A stretch of 5,031 bases of DNA from Holosporaceae bacterium. Its GTDB lineage: Bacteria; Pseudomonadota; Alphaproteobacteria; UBA3830. The position numbers and the translations under genes were made by a program. Below the pieces are notes generated by a model that was not told the origin of the DNA, ran no database searches, and saw nothing but the letters and a program-made list of their open reading frames with translations. Below are positions 3,926-5,031 of this stretch, piece by piece (position 1 is the first letter of the stretch; every line of letters begins with the position of its first letter). The stretch lies in assembly GCA_031265715.1 (NCBI GenBank), contig JAISCG010000157.1, positions 1-5,031 of the forward strand, read 5' to 3'.

Positions 3926-5031
3926 TTATTTTTTGTCGAAAAAATAATCGGCGCTTACGGATTTTGCTTCGTATACCGAAAACAGCGAGTATTCGTCTTT
4001 ATAGATAAAGGTAAAACCTTCGGGTATGAAATCTTGTATATCTTTGTCACTGTATTCTTCGGTAAATAATACAAAGGCTGGTTCTTTCAGTCTTGCGGCC
4101 AATCTTTCCTTGGATTTCGGAAATTCGTAATACTGTTCGTCAGAAAGGAGGTGCAGTATGGGGGCAGGTTCGCAGTCACACCATTTGCTGAAAATAAAAA
4201 CCCGGGCGTCCGATTTTGAGGTAAAAGATTCGGCTCTTTTACTTTGTCCGGTGAAAAGAAAATCAATTTTTGCGGACGAATCCCAAAACCCCGAAGTAAG
4301 AAATATTGTCGAGGCGGCGGCAACACAGCGGATTCCTCTTTTTTTTATTTGCAAAATTACGTAGGGGAAAATGAGCGTAAACAGCGGAAAGCACGCCATC
4401 GTATACCGCAATAGTTTGAAAGGAGCCAGAAAAATACAGGTGAAACTCCAGAGAAAACAACTTAGAAAAATCAACAGAATTTTCTCATCAAAAATTGTTT
4501 TTATCCGCCGAACAAGAACAACTGTCACGACAACGAGCAAAATTCCGAAAATACACACATTGAACAGATGATCGTGTATTATATTAAAGTATGCAACACA
4601 GGAGTTGCAAAAATTCTCACTGATCGCAGAAAAAGAGAATTTTTTGTAGGCTTCTCCGGCTCGTCCGCAGCTGAAGCCGTAGAAAAAGCCGCAAAACAGC
4701 AGTCTCGCGAATAAAATTGACAGCAACAGCGAAATTCCGATGAATTTTTCATTTTGTTTTTGCTTCGCGGTTCTGCAGTAAATCGCCAATATCAAGATCA
4801 ACATCAGCACATATATGGCCGCAAAATACCCGGAGAGCAGAGTTAATCCCGTTACCGGGACAAATTTGCAGAAATTTTTCAAAGTCATGAGCTCTTTCTG
4901 ATTTTTTATCAAATCGAGGAGTTTCACAAACATATACGTGAATAAGATAAGCAAAGTTTCCTGCAATTGGTAAGGGCGCAGGAATAGGGTGTTTGAAATT
5001 GCTCCGGTATTTCCGAATGCAATCAGCAGAG
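3926..5031 (-). CDS. Polytopic membrane protein, possibly GT-C type glycosyltransferase (5' partial)
   Basis: The frame is open from the stop at 3926 through the window end, so the N-terminus is missing. A TTG at 4966-4964 could be read as a start, but the upstream codons continue in frame with protein-like sequence (FLRPYQLQETLL), and that TTG codes the second Leu-Gln pair inside a hydrophobic helix. Numbering from that TTG, probable membrane segments lie at about 2-17, 36-63, 75-96, 134-153, 162-181, 188-206 and 213-227. A soluble C-terminal domain follows (about 230-346, for example ARVFIFSKWCDC and PAFVLFTEEYS). LRYTMACFPLFTLIFPYVI (186-204) resembles the late RY...P motif seen in many lipid-linked-sugar (GT-C, PMT/ArnT-like) glycosyltransferases, where a soluble C-terminal domain is also usual. 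The catalytic first loop would lie upstream and cannot be checked, so the enzyme call is tentative while the membrane-protein call is firm. Confidence 0.8.
   Translation of the reverse strand, partial: LLIAFGNTGAISNTLFLRPYQLQETLLILFTYMFVKLLDLIKNQKELMTLKNFCKFVPVTGLTLLSGYFAAIYVLMLILILAIYCRTAKQKQNEKFIGISLLLSILFARLLFCGFFYGFSCGRAGEAYKKFSFSAISENFCNSCVAYFNIIHDHLFNVCIFGILLVVVTVVLVRRIKTIFDEKILLIFLSCFLWSFTCIFLAPFKLLRYTMACFPLFTLIFPYVILQIKKRGIRCVAAASTIFLTSGFWDSSAKIDFLFTGQSKRAESFTSKSDARVFIFSKWCDCEPAPILHLLSDEQYYEFPKSKERLAARLKEPAFVLFTEEYSDKDIQDFIPEGFTFIYKDEYSLFSVYEAKSVSADYFFDKK

Overview
The window is a gene-sparse, moderately AT-rich stretch of bacterial chromosome. Three clues suggest an alphaproteobacterium, probably host-associated (Rickettsiales, Holosporales or a similar lineage): a double cold-shock-domain protein of the kind typical of Alphaproteobacteria, the dispersed intergenic palindrome built on GTCATTGCGAG...GCAATCCAG, which is common in such genomes, and long repeat-rich spacers. 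The taxon is inferred, because no rRNA or other marker gene is present.

Layout. Positions 1-175 hold repeats: a palindromic element (1-90) cut by the window edge, then two back-to-back hairpins (119-173) carrying a CGGGTGGTAA motif. A candidate sigma70-type promoter (191-218) and ribosome binding site precede a 683-residue plus-strand gene (255-2306). Its product has a signal peptide, a proline/arginine-rich region made of about 20-residue tandem repeats, a middle region I do not recognise, and a run of 54-residue helical repeats. It looks like an exported repeat protein of unknown function.

Converging on it from the minus strand, and overlapping its 3' end by 70 bp, is a GrpB/UPF0157 gene (2237-3085) whose C-terminal extension resembles a GNAT acetyltransferase that has lost its end. 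Next comes a 300-bp spacer (3086-3385) with two more copies of the CGGGTGGTAA motif, a perfect 37-bp inverted repeat, and a further inverted copy of the motif. The minus strand continues with a two-domain cold-shock protein (3386-3853) and a polytopic membrane protein (3926 to beyond 5031) that resembles a GT-C type glycosyltransferase and is cut by the window end.

The genes do not form a recognisable pathway. The cold-shock and membrane genes are close together on one strand and may be co-transcribed. The repeat protein and the GrpB gene form a convergent pair bracketed by inverted copies of a composite repeat (motif plus palindrome). That architecture and the repeat protein are the most unusual things here. 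I found no CRISPR array, tRNA, rRNA or transposase gene.
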